Positions 8,615-17,568 of a stretch of DNA of 64,000 bases are shown here, piece after piece (within the stretch, counting starts at the first letter, position 1; each line of letters begins with the position of its first letter). Below the pieces are notes generated by a model, which did no database searches, was not told the origin of the DNA, and saw only the letters and a list, made by a program, of their open reading frames with translations. The stretch is taken from the NCBI RefSeq assembly GCF_902506065.1, contig NZ_LR732912.1:2354154-2418153 (forward strand), written 5' to 3'. A program made the translations under genes and the position numbers. This DNA comes from Arthrobacter sp. 9V. Lineage in GTDB: Bacteria > Actinomycetota > Actinomycetes > Actinomycetales > Micrococcaceae.

Positions 8615-9604
8615 GTGAATTACGTCATCCGAAAACTGGGCTTCTACGCCGCTGCACTGTGGGCGGCACTGACCCTGAACTTCATCATCCCCCGGTTGCT
8701 GCCCGGCAACCCCGTGGACATCCTGCTGGCAAAGCTTCAACAGCGGGGAGGCAGCATCACCGAAGAAACCCGAAAGTCCTATGCCATCCTCCTGGGCGGC
8801 GACGACACCCAGCCCATCCTGGTGCAGTACTGGACCTACTTGGTCAACATCTTCCAAGGTGACCTCGGCGTATCCATCAGTTACTTCCCGGCCAAGGTTA
8901 CCGATGTGATCGGAGCATCGATGCCCTGGACCGTGATCCTGGTGGGCGTATCCACCATCATCGCGGCCCTCCTGGGAATCCTGCTCGGAGCCTTGGTTGG
9001 CTGGAGGCCTGGCACGTGGTTGGACTCACTGGTTCCGGCAACCACTCTCCTTGCAGCTGTTCCGTACTTCTGGCTGGCACTGGTTTTGGTGTACATCCTG
9101 TCCCGTGGACTGGGACTGTTTCCGGGACAAGGTGGCTACAACGTGGTCCTGGACCCCGGCTTCAACGGACCCTTCATCCTGTCAGCAATAGAACACGCCA
9201 TCCTTCCGGCGCTCACCATCGTCATCGCGTCCCTCGGTGGATGGCTGCTGGGGATGCGCAACATGATGGTCTCCACATTGTCCGAAGACTACGTCCTGAC
9301 GGCCCGGGCCAAAGGACTTCCGGATCGGTGGATCCTCCGTAACTACGCTGCCCGCAACGCAGTGCTTCCGTCCGTAGCCGGATTTGCCATCTCACTGGGG
9401 TTCGTCGTCTCCGGCTCCGTGGTCACTGAACAGGTCTTTTCCTACCCCGGGATCGGATCCCGGTTGTTGGCGGCAGTAACCAACAACGATTACGCACTCA
9501 TGCAAGGCGTGTTCCTCTACATCACCATCGCTGTCCTGGCAGCGAACCTCCTGGTCGACCTCCTCTACAGCCTGGTCGATCCCCGCACGCGGGCCAGGGG
9601 CTAA
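8615..9604 (+). CDS. ABC transporter permease, DppB-like
   Basis: 329 residues starting with GTG at 8615, three bases after the binding-protein stop. It has an N-terminal membrane helix (FYAAALWAALTLNFIIPRLLPGNP), an extracytoplasmic loop, then about five helices. The cytoplasmic EAA-type loop (ARNAVLPSVAGFAISLGFVVSGSVVTEQVF) contacts the ATPases. It would form half of the membrane channel with the next gene product. The family assignment is secure from the LLPGNPVDILL and YPGIGSRLL motifs; the substrate follows from the operon. Confidence 0.93.
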   Translation: MNYVIRKLGFYAAALWAALTLNFIIPRLLPGNPVDILLAKLQQRGGSITEETRKSYAILLGGDDTQPILVQYWTYLVNIFQGDLGVSISYFPAKVTDVIGASMPWTVILVGVSTIIAALLGILLGALVGWRPGTWLDSLVPATTLLAAVPYFWLALVLVYILSRGLGLFPGQGGYNVVLDPGFNGPFILSAIEHAILPALTIVIASLGGWLLGMRNMMVSTLSEDYVLTARAKGLPDRWILRNYAARNAVLPSVAGFAISLGFVVSGSVVTEQVFSYPGIGSRLLAAVTNNDYALMQGVFLYITIAVLAANLLVDLLYSLVDPRTRARG

Positions 9605-9617
9605 GGAGCAGATTCAC

Positions 9618-10613
9618 ATGACCAACATTCAATCCATGACTGGACATTCTCCGGCCAATCCCACGGAAGATCCGGCCACCATTTCTCGGGGCCGTGGCCA
9701 GCGCCCCAAGCCGGCTTGGCGCCTCATGCTCCCCACCCCCACCCCTTGGCTGATCACCGGTCTCCTACTGATCGGGTCCATCATCGTGTTCGGAGCCATA
9801 GGTCCGCTCTTGGTGGGCGACCCTGCCGCCATCAGCAATGTGGGGCTCAGCGGCCCCTCTGCCGAACACTGGCTGGGCACCACCCAAACCGGCCAGGACG
9901 TCCTCGCCCAGCTTGCCCACGCTACCCGCGGATCACTCCAGATCGGGTTCCTCGTGGGCGTCCTTGCCACGGTCTTGTCAGCCTTCTTCGGCATTTATGG
10001 CGCGTACATCGGCGGATTCGCCGATGAAGTCTTCTCGTTGCTCTCCAACGTGTTCCTGGTGATCCCCGGGCTTCCACTGGTGATCGTCATCTCCGGGTTT
10101 GTCCCCCGCGAAAGCCGGGGGTTATGGACCATTGCCGTGGTGCTGGCATTAACAAGCTGGGCAGCCTCGGCCCGTGTCCTCCGGGCGCAAACCCTGTCCG
10201 TAAGGAACAGGGATTACGTTGCAGCGTCCAGGGTGTCAGGCGAGCGCGCCTGGCGTGTGATCGCCGTCGAAATCCTGCCCAATCTCCTGCCCGTCCTGGC
10301 CTCCCAGTTTGTCTTCGCGGTGATCGCCGCAATCCTTGGCGAAGCCGGATTGTCATTCCTGGGTCTGGGGGCTTCCAGTTCATCCACGCTGGGAACCATG
10401 CTGTTCTATGCCCAGAACGGTTTCGCCCTGCCTCTGGGCGCATGGTGGTGGTTCCTGCCGCCGGGCCTGATGATCGCCTTGTTCGGCATGGGGCTCTCCC
10501 TGATCAACTTTTCCATTGACGAGATTATCAATCCCAAGCTCAAGAACGCCCGTTTGGTTCGCAAACGTGCTCGCCAAGCAGCCAGGATCCAGAAGAAAGC
10601 AGTCACATCATGA
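9618..10613 (+). CDS. ABC transporter permease, DppC-like
   Basis: 331 residues, ATG at 9618 preceded by AAGGAG. The hydrophilic N-terminal tail is followed by a helix near residues 40-65 (LITGLLLIGSIIVFGAIGPLLV), the GTTQTGQDVLAQLAHATRGSLQIGF segment typical of DppC (usual form GTDxxGRD), then five more helices and the EAA-like loop VAVEILPNLLPVLASQFVFAVIAAILGEAGLSFLG. It pairs with the DppB-like subunit. The stop overlaps the start of the first ATPase gene by 4 bases (ATGA), so the two are translationally coupled. Confidence 0.93.
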   Translation: MTNIQSMTGHSPANPTEDPATISRGRGQRPKPAWRLMLPTPTPWLITGLLLIGSIIVFGAIGPLLVGDPAAISNVGLSGPSAEHWLGTTQTGQDVLAQLAHATRGSLQIGFLVGVLATVLSAFFGIYGAYIGGFADEVFSLLSNVFLVIPGLPLVIVISGFVPRESRGLWTIAVVLALTSWAASARVLRAQTLSVRNRDYVAASRVSGERAWRVIAVEILPNLLPVLASQFVFAVIAAILGEAGLSFLGLGASSSSTLGTMLFYAQNGFALPLGAWWWFLPPGLMIALFGMGLSLINFSIDEIINPKLKNARLVRKRARQAARIQKKAVTS

Positions 10614-11527
10614 GCGCAGATCTCTCCCTGGAGCATGCGCCCGTCCCGACATCCCGAGGGCCTGTCCTGTCGGTCAAGGACTTGAGCGTGGTGTATGAAA
10701 CGGAGCATCCTGTCCCGGCCGTCAAGAACGCAAACTTTGAGCTTGGCCGTGGTGAGATCCTGGGCCTTGCCGGGGAGTCCGGCTGCGGGAAAACCACCCT
10801 GGCCTATGCCATCAACCGCCTGCACCAGCCGCCGGCCCGGATTTCGTCCGGCCAGGTGACCTTCCACGACCGAGATGGCCGGGACATCGATCTCCTGGCT
10901 TTGGAGGACGAAGCACTCCGCCGTTTCCGGTGGTCCAAGCTGTCCATGGTTTTCCAAGGCGCCATGAATGCCCTGAACCCCGTGCGCACTATTGGAAATC
11001 AGCTGGATGACACGTTGCGGGCGCACAAGCCAAACCTTAGGAAGGCGGCGCGCCAGGACCGGTGCGCAGAGGTTCTCACCTTGGTGGGCGTGGACCCCAA
11101 GCGTTTGCGTTCATATCCGCATGAGTTGTCCGGTGGAATGCGCCAACGGGTGATGATTGCCATGGCCATGCTGCTGGAACCACAGGTGATGATCATGGAT
11201 GAACCCACCACGGCTTTGGACGTAGTGGTTCAGCGGGACATACTCCGGGAAATCGTGAGGTTGAAGGAAGAACTGAACTTTGCCGTCATCTTCATCACTC
11301 ATGACCTCCCGTTGCTCTTGGAGATCAGCGACCGCATCGCTGTGATGCTTCGCGGCGAAATTGTGGAACTGGACACCGCCGAGGCCCTTTACCGTTCCGC
11401 ATCGCACCCCTATACCCGCAAACTGCTCGCTTCATTTCCCAGCCTCAGCGGTGGCAGAGGGGCGTTCATCCGTTCGGGCGAGGAGTCCGACTTTGACAGG
11501 GACAACAACTTTGAGGAGCAGTCATGA
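10610..11527 (+). CDS. ABC transporter ATP-binding protein, DppD-like
   Basis: 305 residues. Walker A is GESGCGKTTL (about residue 52), the signature is LSGGMRQRVMIAMAML, Walker B is PQVMIMDEPTTALD, and the switch histidine lies in FITHDLPLLLEIS. The C-terminal oligopeptide-transporter extension (SASHPYTRKLLASFPSLSG) normally ends in an iron-sulfur-like cysteine cluster in DppD/OppD proteins; no such cysteines are present here. It forms a heterodimeric motor with the following ATPase. Start and stop overlap both neighbours by 4 bases. Confidence 0.93.
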   Translation: MSADLSLEHAPVPTSRGPVLSVKDLSVVYETEHPVPAVKNANFELGRGEILGLAGESGCGKTTLAYAINRLHQPPARISSGQVTFHDRDGRDIDLLALEDEALRRFRWSKLSMVFQGAMNALNPVRTIGNQLDDTLRAHKPNLRKAARQDRCAEVLTLVGVDPKRLRSYPHELSGGMRQRVMIAMAMLLEPQVMIMDEPTTALDVVVQRDILREIVRLKEELNFAVIFITHDLPLLLEISDRIAVMLRGEIVELDTAEALYRSASHPYTRKLLASFPSLSGGRGAFIRSGEESDFDRDNNFEEQS

Positions 11528-12438
11528 CGTCTGTCTCGGTGACCAACCTGACCAAGGACTACGCCCTGCGGGACGGAATCCGACGGCGGAACCTGCGGGC
11601 GGTGGATCGCGTCAGCTTCGATTTGCTACCGGGCAAAACGGTGGCGCTCGTGGGCGAATCAGGATCAGGTAAGTCAACAATCGCCAAGCTGCTGACAAGA
11701 ATGGAGAAACCTACCTCCGGCACTATCTCCGTTCAGCTGGATGACAAGACGCCCGTGCTGGGATCTGTTTACCGCCGGCACGTCCAGATGGTGTTCCAGG
11801 ACCCGTTTGCGTCATTAAACCCGTTCCATTCCATTGAGCACCATATTGCCCGCCCCCTGAAAATCCACGGAAGGACGCGGACTGCGGCCGAAACGCATCA
11901 CCGCGTTCTGGAAATGCTTGAACGCGTTAATCTGACGCCTGCGGAGGTCATCGCAGCCAAGCGACCCCACGAACTTTCGGGAGGACAACGTCAGCGCGTT
12001 GCCATTGCCCGGGCGCTGGCCCCGGGTGCCCAAGTCCTGATTGCCGATGAGCCGGTTTCCATGCTGGATGTGTCCATCCGTTTGGGCGTGCTGAATCTGC
12101 TGGGCAGGCTGCAGCGGGAGGACAATCTTGCCGTTCTCTACATCACCCATGACCTCGCCACTGCACGGCACTTCTCCGACGAAATCCTGGTCCTGTACCG
12201 GGGCCGGATAGTGGAGCGCGGGCCGGCGGATGACGTCATCCTCAACCCGCAACACCCCTATACCCGGCTCCTGGCCCAGGCCGCCCCTGATCCGGAACGG
12301 CTCGGAAAGGTGGCCGCCAGTGAGCTTCCCCCGGATCGTGACGCCATAGACAACACTGTGTGCTTCAACCACTTCAGCAAACGGTGGGTGCACATGGATG
12401 AAATCAGCGCAGACCTTACAACTCTCGAAAACCGCTAG
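11524..12438 (+). CDS. ABC transporter ATP-binding protein, DppF-like
   Basis: 304 residues. Walker A is GESGSGKSTI, the Q-loop is MVFQDPFASLNPFHSIEHH, the signature is LSGGQRQRVAIARALA, Walker B is LIADEPVSMLD and the H-loop is YITHDLATARHFSD. Two ATPases per importer is the rule for the Opp/Dpp family. ATGA overlap with the upstream gene. The C-terminal segment (NTVCFNHFSKRWVHMDEI) is somewhat longer than usual. Eight bases separate it from the beta-mannosidase, which supports import and hydrolysis as one unit. Confidence 0.93.
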   Translation: MTSVSVTNLTKDYALRDGIRRRNLRAVDRVSFDLLPGKTVALVGESGSGKSTIAKLLTRMEKPTSGTISVQLDDKTPVLGSVYRRHVQMVFQDPFASLNPFHSIEHHIARPLKIHGRTRTAAETHHRVLEMLERVNLTPAEVIAAKRPHELSGGQRQRVAIARALAPGAQVLIADEPVSMLDVSIRLGVLNLLGRLQREDNLAVLYITHDLATARHFSDEILVLYRGRIVERGPADDVILNPQHPYTRLLAQAAPDPERLGKVAASELPPDRDAIDNTVCFNHFSKRWVHMDEISADLTTLENR

Positions 12439-12446
12439 GACACATA

Positions 12447-14990
12447 ATGATCTCCACGCCCTTGAACGCAGGTTGGACCGTTTCTCCCGTCGCAGGTCCG
12501 GTACCCGCCAACATTCCGGCAGGTATCCCGGCCGAAGTGCCTGGTTCAGCACACACTGACCTGCTTCGGGCAGGACTCATCCCGGATCCCTACTTGGATG
12601 ACAACGAAAAGAAGCTGCAGTGGATGCACCATGTGGACTGGCGCTACGAACTCCCGCTGACGCTTCCTGTACCGGACGCTGAGGAGCGCGTTGATCTGGT
12701 CTTCGATGGTCTGGACACCGTCAGCAGCATTGCTCTGGGAACGCAGGAGCTGGGCCGCACGGCCAACATGCACCGCTCCTACAGGTTCAACACCCGCGCG
12801 GCCGCTGGCGGCATCCTCCTTGATGGTAGTCAGCAAACACTGGCGGTTACCCTGCGGTCAGCAACTGCCTACGCGGAGGAACTCCGATCCAGCCTGGGTG
12901 ACCGGCCCAGCGCCTACCACCCGGTTCCCTTCAACTTCGTCAGGAAAATGGCGTGCAGCTTCGGATGGGACTGGGGCCCGGACCTGAGGACAGCGGGGCT
13001 GTGGAAGGAAGCCAGGATTGAGCGGTGGTCCATGGCGCGCCTCGCCCACGTCACTCCCTTGGTGACTGTCAGCGCGGACGGCACGGGACACGTGGAGCTG
13101 CGGGTTTCCGTTGAACGCTCGGGCTTGGGCCAGGCGGGCGAACTCACGCTGACGGCCAGTGTGCTGGGGCAGACAGTTACAGCTCACCTCTCCGCTGACA
13201 GTCAGTCAACAGTCATCACCCTGGACGTGCCGGACGCCCCGCTCTGGTGGCCTGCAGGTTACGGTGAGCAGCCACTGACGTCCCTGCAACTCAACTTGCA
13301 AGGACCCGACGGCCAGGATCTGGATGCCTGGGAACGGCGGATTGGTTTCCGCACCGTGCAGGTGGACACCAGCGAGGATGGGAACGGCACAGCGTTCACG
13401 CTCCTGGTCAACGGCACGGCAGTCTTTGTCAAGGGCGCCAACTGGATTCCGGATGACCATTTGCTGACACGGATCACCCGTGACCGGATCAATCGCCGGC
13501 TGGATCAGGCCCTCGGGGCCAACATGAACCTTCTGCGTGTATGGGGCGGAGGGATCTATGAAACCGAGGACTTCTACTCGGCTTGTGATGAGCGCGGAAT
13601 CCTGGTGTGGCAGGACTTCCTGCTCGCCTGCGCCGCCTACCCGGAGGAGTCACCACTCTGGGAGGAGATCGAGGCTGAGGCCCGCGAAAACGTAGTGCGG
13701 CTTGCACCGCACCCTTCCCTGGTGATCTGGAATGGCGGGAACGAAAACGTGTGGGGACACGAGGACTGGGGTTGGAAGGAAGAACTGGGAGGTGCCAGCT
13801 GGGGAGACCGCTACGCCCACGAACTCCTGGGCGCCATTGTGGCCGAACTCGATCCCACACGCCCCTACTGCGATAACAGCCCCTACTCCCCCGGGCGGAA
13901 GCCGGAGGACATTCACCCGAACAACCCGGACCACGGAACACATCACCAATGGGAAGTCTGGAACAGGATCGACTACTCCGAATACCGAAGCGAAGTGCCC
14001 AGGTTCTGTTCGGAATTCGGTTTCCAAGGTCCGCCAACCTGGCGGACGCTAAGCGACTTTGTGCACGCGAACGACGGCGGACCGCTGGCTGACGCTGTCA
14101 GCCCCAAGGAAGACCCCGTCTTCCTGGTGCACCAAAAAGCCGACGACGGCAACGGCAAGCTCGACCGCGGCCTTGCCCCGCATGTTGGTATCCCGGTTGA
14201 CTTCGAGGACTGGCACTGGGCTACACAGCTCAACCAGGCCCGTGCCGTGCGCTACGCAATTGAGCACTACCGCTCCTGGTGGCCGCGCACTGCCGGCTCC
14301 ATCGTCTGGCAGCTCAATGACTGCTGGCCCGTGACATCGTGGGCAGCAGTGGACTCCGAGGAACGGCCCAAGCCGCTCTGGCACGCGCTTCGCCTGGCCT
14401 ACGCTCCGCGGATCATTTCCCTTGGAGAACGCGATGGGCAGCTGTCGGTGTCATTGGTCAATGACTCGGACCAGCCGTGGGCCGGAACGGCTACTTTCTC
14501 CCTGCAGACCCTTGATGGCGATGTCCGGAGCCACCACCAAGAACAGGTTGAGGTCCCGTCCCGTAGTGTTCTCACCCTGCCGGTGAAGCCGGAACTCCGT
14601 ACCCCGCAGGACCTGTCCACTGAAGCCCTTGTTGTCAGTATGGGGCCCGCGCGGGCAGTGCACACTTTTGTGGAAGACATCGATCTGCGACTCAGCCCTT
14701 ACCCGCTGGAGTCTTCAGCCAAGGCCGTGGACGGTGGTTATGAGGTCACCGTGAAGGCGCTCTCGCTGGCCCGTGACATCACCCTTCAGATTGACCGGGT
14801 GGATCCAGCCGCCAGTGTCGATCACGCCTTGGTCACCTTGCCTGCAGGCACGGAGTGGACCTTCACCATAACGTCCGCCGAAGGCCTGGATCCTGCAGAG
14901 TTCATCAGTCCTGTGGTACTCAGGACGGCCAATGACCTGCGGGCCGTACCCACCCAGGCCCTCGCCTCAACTGTTTCAACAAGCGCATAG
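12447..14990 (+). CDS. GH2 beta-mannosidase
   Basis: 847 residues, the usual size of bacterial GH2 beta-mannosidases. Domain order: N-terminal sugar-binding jelly-roll (about 1-180), immunoglobulin-like domain (180-290), TIM barrel (290-600) and C-terminal beta domains. The acid/base is Glu433 in WNGGNENVW and the nucleophile is Glu523 in FCSEFGFQG. No signal peptide, so it is cytoplasmic and releases mannose from the non-reducing end of imported manno-oligosaccharides. It lies directly behind the ABC importer and ahead of a homologue of its own N-terminal domain. Confidence 0.93.
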   Translation: MISTPLNAGWTVSPVAGPVPANIPAGIPAEVPGSAHTDLLRAGLIPDPYLDDNEKKLQWMHHVDWRYELPLTLPVPDAEERVDLVFDGLDTVSSIALGTQELGRTANMHRSYRFNTRAAAGGILLDGSQQTLAVTLRSATAYAEELRSSLGDRPSAYHPVPFNFVRKMACSFGWDWGPDLRTAGLWKEARIERWSMARLAHVTPLVTVSADGTGHVELRVSVERSGLGQAGELTLTASVLGQTVTAHLSADSQSTVITLDVPDAPLWWPAGYGEQPLTSLQLNLQGPDGQDLDAWERRIGFRTVQVDTSEDGNGTAFTLLVNGTAVFVKGANWIPDDHLLTRITRDRINRRLDQALGANMNLLRVWGGGIYETEDFYSACDERGILVWQDFLLACAAYPEESPLWEEIEAEARENVVRLAPHPSLVIWNGGNENVWGHEDWGWKEELGGASWGDRYAHELLGAIVAELDPTRPYCDNSPYSPGRKPEDIHPNNPDHGTHHQWEVWNRIDYSEYRSEVPRFCSEFGFQGPPTWRTLSDFVHANDGGPLADAVSPKEDPVFLVHQKADDGNGKLDRGLAPHVGIPVDFEDWHWATQLNQARAVRYAIEHYRSWWPRTAGSIVWQLNDCWPVTSWAAVDSEERPKPLWHALRLAYAPRIISLGERDGQLSVSLVNDSDQPWAGTATFSLQTLDGDVRSHHQEQVEVPSRSVLTLPVKPELRTPQDLSTEALVVSMGPARAVHTFVEDIDLRLSPYPLESSAKAVDGGYEVTVKALSLARDITLQIDRVDPAASVDHALVTLPAGTEWTFTITSAEGLDPAEFISPVVLRTANDLRAVPTQALASTVSTSA

Positions 14991-14999
14991 AGGACCACC

Positions 15000-15452
15000 A
15001 TGACACATTCCTTTAGTGCAGAACTCACCACGGGCTTCAGTAACCGGACAATCAGCTCCGGCTGGCACATGCGGCTTGTTGAGGGACCGGCACCCCGCAG
15101 GGTTTCGGGCCAATTGATCCCCGCGTCGCGGCCGGGAGCCATCACCCAGGACCTCACATCGCTTGGTCTACTGCCTCATTCCGCAGAGTGGGTGGCGCAG
15201 TGTGGATGGGAATACAGCGTGGACTTCCCCTGGCGTTCGTCAGGGGAAGGACGCACGAAGTTGATCTTCCGCGGCCTTGCCCCAACTGCCAGGGCAAGTA
15301 TTAACGGGCATGCCCTGCGGCCTGGCGCTGGTCCGGAATCAGCGTTCCACGACGTTGATGCCTTGCTCCTGAACGGCATCAATACCCTCAAGATTATGCT
15401 CACTCCGGGCGCTCCACCCACGCCGGTGGCTACGGACCCCTTCATCAGCTGA
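15000..15452 (+). CDS. Stand-alone GH2 N-terminal (sugar-binding) domain protein
   Basis: 150 residues, ATG at 15000 with GAGG upstream. It aligns by eye with the N terminus of the beta-mannosidase just before it: GW-x-V-x-GP-x-P, IPAxxPG, DLxxLGLLP, WxxxxGWEYSVDFP, LIFRGL, ASINGHAL, DVDALLLNGINTLKIML. The Ig-like domain and catalytic barrel are missing and there is no second reading frame continuing the homology. It may be a carbohydrate-binding or regulatory accessory, or the remnant of a second GH2 gene. An intact frame, a start signal and 9- and 14-base spacing within an operon argue it is expressed. Confidence 0.7.
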   Translation: MTHSFSAELTTGFSNRTISSGWHMRLVEGPAPRRVSGQLIPASRPGAITQDLTSLGLLPHSAEWVAQCGWEYSVDFPWRSSGEGRTKLIFRGLAPTARASINGHALRPGAGPESAFHDVDALLLNGINTLKIMLTPGAPPTPVATDPFIS

Positions 15453-15466
15453 CGAAAGCAACTCCT

Positions 15467-16408
15467 GTGATCACTCCTTCCACCGTCGTCGCCATTGACG
15501 GCGGCCAGTCTTCCATCCGTGCCAGGCTCCTGGCCGGGACAAGCACCGAGCTGGAGCGGGAATTTCCTCCTCTCCTCACCAGCGGACCGCTCATGCCCCA
15601 GCTCGAACGTGTCATCCGCTCAGTCCTCACCAATGAACCAAGGGAGAATGTGCACGTTGCTGCAGCGCTTTCCGGCCTGACGCCGGCCAATGCCGATGCC
15701 CGCGGAGTACTGCAAGCCTGCGAAGATCTGGGCGTCACGGCCATCCGTCTGGCACACGACTCCATCTCCGGCTACCTCGGTTGCCTCGGCGGGCGCGGTG
15801 GAGCAGCGCTGGCTGCCGGAACCGGCGTCGTGACCCTCGCTACCGGACCCGGCGGATATTCGCGGGTGGACGGCTGGGGGAACATCATGGGTGACGCCGG
15901 AAGCGGGTACTGGATTGGAAGGGCCGGCCTGGACGCCGCCATGCGGGCACACGACGGCCGCGGGCGTCCAACGGCGATTCTGGACATCATCCGACGAGAC
16001 TTTCCTGACGTCGAAACGGCGTACATAGACATCCAGTCCAATCCCGAACGGATCTCCTTTGTTGCTTCCTACGCCCGAGCCATCATTGACCTCTCCGAAC
16101 ACGACGACATCTCGGCCCGGATTGTTGCTCATGCCACTGACGAGCTTGCCCTCTCCGTAGGAACCAGCCTAAGAAACACCGGGTGGGGTCCGGAGGACAA
16201 ACCCGCGATCAGTTGGGTGGGAAAGATTCTGTCAAACCCCAGGGTTGCCTTACCGCTCAAGCACAAACTCGAACACGCGTGGCCATATGCGGAAATACTC
16301 ACACCCTTGGGCGGCCCCTTGGATGGTGTGGCCCAGCTCGCCGTCCTTGCGCCGGACCACCCGCTCCATCCACAGCTCTATTCCGCGTCACTACATGGCT
16401 TGTCCTAG
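15467..16408 (+). CDS. BadF/BadG/BcrA/BcrD-family sugar kinase (N-acetylglucosamine kinase-like)
   Basis: 313 residues, GTG start at 15467. The ASKHA fold is shown by the N-terminal phosphate loop (VVAIDGGQSSIRARLL), the middle SGLTPANADARG and AHDSISGYLGCLGG, and the second phosphate motif AALAAGTGVVTLA followed by GDAGSGYWIGRAGLDAAMRAHDG. The family phosphorylates hexosamines and other hexoses with ATP. As the last gene of the mannan operon it may phosphorylate mannose released by the beta-mannosidase, but the substrate is inferred. It converges on the AAA ATPase gene. Confidence 0.8.
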   Translation: MITPSTVVAIDGGQSSIRARLLAGTSTELEREFPPLLTSGPLMPQLERVIRSVLTNEPRENVHVAAALSGLTPANADARGVLQACEDLGVTAIRLAHDSISGYLGCLGGRGGAALAAGTGVVTLATGPGGYSRVDGWGNIMGDAGSGYWIGRAGLDAAMRAHDGRGRPTAILDIIRRDFPDVETAYIDIQSNPERISFVASYARAIIDLSEHDDISARIVAHATDELALSVGTSLRNTGWGPEDKPAISWVGKILSNPRVALPLKHKLEHAWPYAEILTPLGGPLDGVAQLAVLAPDHPLHPQLYSASLHGLS

Positions 16409-16452
16409 CCGAACCGCCTTCCACCATGCCACCGTTATCCATCAAGAAGAGT

Positions 16453-17487
16453 TCAGACCAGCCAGCTCCACCAGCGTGACCGCTCCGGTTCCGGCGTCGG
16501 TTCGGGTTCCGGCTCTTCACCCAAGGCCAACGCTGCCTCGACGAGGTCGTCACCCGTAAGAGTCATGACAGCCTCCCGATCGAGTGCGTCCAGACTCTGT
16601 TCCTCGTCGAGCGAGAGCCGGAGGGCCTGCCTGTTGAGCGCCTGCTCAAACAACGTTCGGGCGAAACGGGCATTACCGGAATCCTCTCCAGCGTGAAGGC
16701 CGGCAAGGATTCGTCGCAGCATCTGGTCCGCGCCAGATTCCAGGGTGTACTCATGCTGGGCCAGCATGCGGTGGAAAATCGTCTGGAGTTCCTCAACCGA
16801 GTAGTCCGGGAACGTGATCTCACGGGCGAACCGGGAGCGGAGCCCGGGGTTGGAGAGGAGGAAAGCTTCCATTAACCGCGGGTACCCGGCCACAATCACC
16901 ACCAGCCGGTGGCGATGGTCCTCCATCCGCTTGAGCAGGACCTCGATCGCCTCGGGCCCAAAGTCCATTCGGCCGTCCTCGGGGGCCAACGCGTAGGCCT
17001 CGTCGATGAACAAGACACCATCCAACGCGCGTCGGATTACCCGGTCTGTCTTGATAGCGGTTGCCCCGACGTACTGCCCCACCAAGCCCGAACGGTCCAC
17101 CTCAACCAAGTGTCCCTTCTGCAGCAAACCCACAGCCCGGTACATCTCCGCCAAGAGCCGTGCCACCGTCGTTTTGCCCGTCCCGGGGTTTCCGAGGAAC
17201 ACCAGGTGCTGGGAAGTTGCAACCTCCGGCAGTCCGTGCGCCTTTCGGCGGGCTTGGACTTGAAGTAATGCGACAAGGGCCCGTACCTGTTCCTTCACGG
17301 TCCCCAGTCCCACCAACGCATCGAGCTCGGCCTGCACCTCGGACAGTGGCCGGGCGGGCCCGGGACGCGCGCCCATGACGTCGCCCATAAGATCGTCTAC
17401 GCGCTCCGAACCGGACAGCTTGAGTTGATTGGCCAGATGGCCAATGGTTTCGCGCAGGTCGTCGAGCGGATTGCGGCTTGCAGCCAT
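16453..17487 (-). CDS. AAA+ ATPase of the CbbX/SpoVK (EccA-like) group
   Basis: 344 residues. A short N-terminal region precedes one AAA+ module: Walker A GNPGTGKTTVARLLAEMY, pore-loop segment SGLVGQYVGATAIKT, Walker B GVLFIDEAYAL, sensor 1 VVIVAGYP, arginine finger NPGLRSRF, and a C-terminal lid (ARTLFEQALNRQALRL). The tail is acidic and Pro-rich (EEPEPEPTPEPE) before a Trp-rich end. Family members remodel Rubisco (CbbX) or serve type VII secretion (EccA); no such partner is present, so the client is unknown. It is divergent from the histidine phosphatase. Confidence 0.85.
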   Translation of the reverse strand: MAASRNPLDDLRETIGHLANQLKLSGSERVDDLMGDVMGARPGPARPLSEVQAELDALVGLGTVKEQVRALVALLQVQARRKAHGLPEVATSQHLVFLGNPGTGKTTVARLLAEMYRAVGLLQKGHLVEVDRSGLVGQYVGATAIKTDRVIRRALDGVLFIDEAYALAPEDGRMDFGPEAIEVLLKRMEDHRHRLVVIVAGYPRLMEAFLLSNPGLRSRFAREITFPDYSVEELQTIFHRMLAQHEYTLESGADQMLRRILAGLHAGEDSGNARFARTLFEQALNRQALRLSLDEEQSLDALDREAVMTLTGDDLVEAALALGEEPEPEPTPEPERSRWWSWLV

Positions 17488-17568
17488 ACATCCACTGTAA
17501 TACCCGGTTTCCCGCCACGGGACAACGTCCGGTCACGCTGCCCTCGTACGGGTGGTTAGGCTGGGTGG

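Noticed and set aside
15000..15452. Frameshifted continuation into a full second beta-mannosidase
   Set aside because: The sequence after 15452 is the BadF kinase start region; no frame carries the Ig-like or barrel domains.
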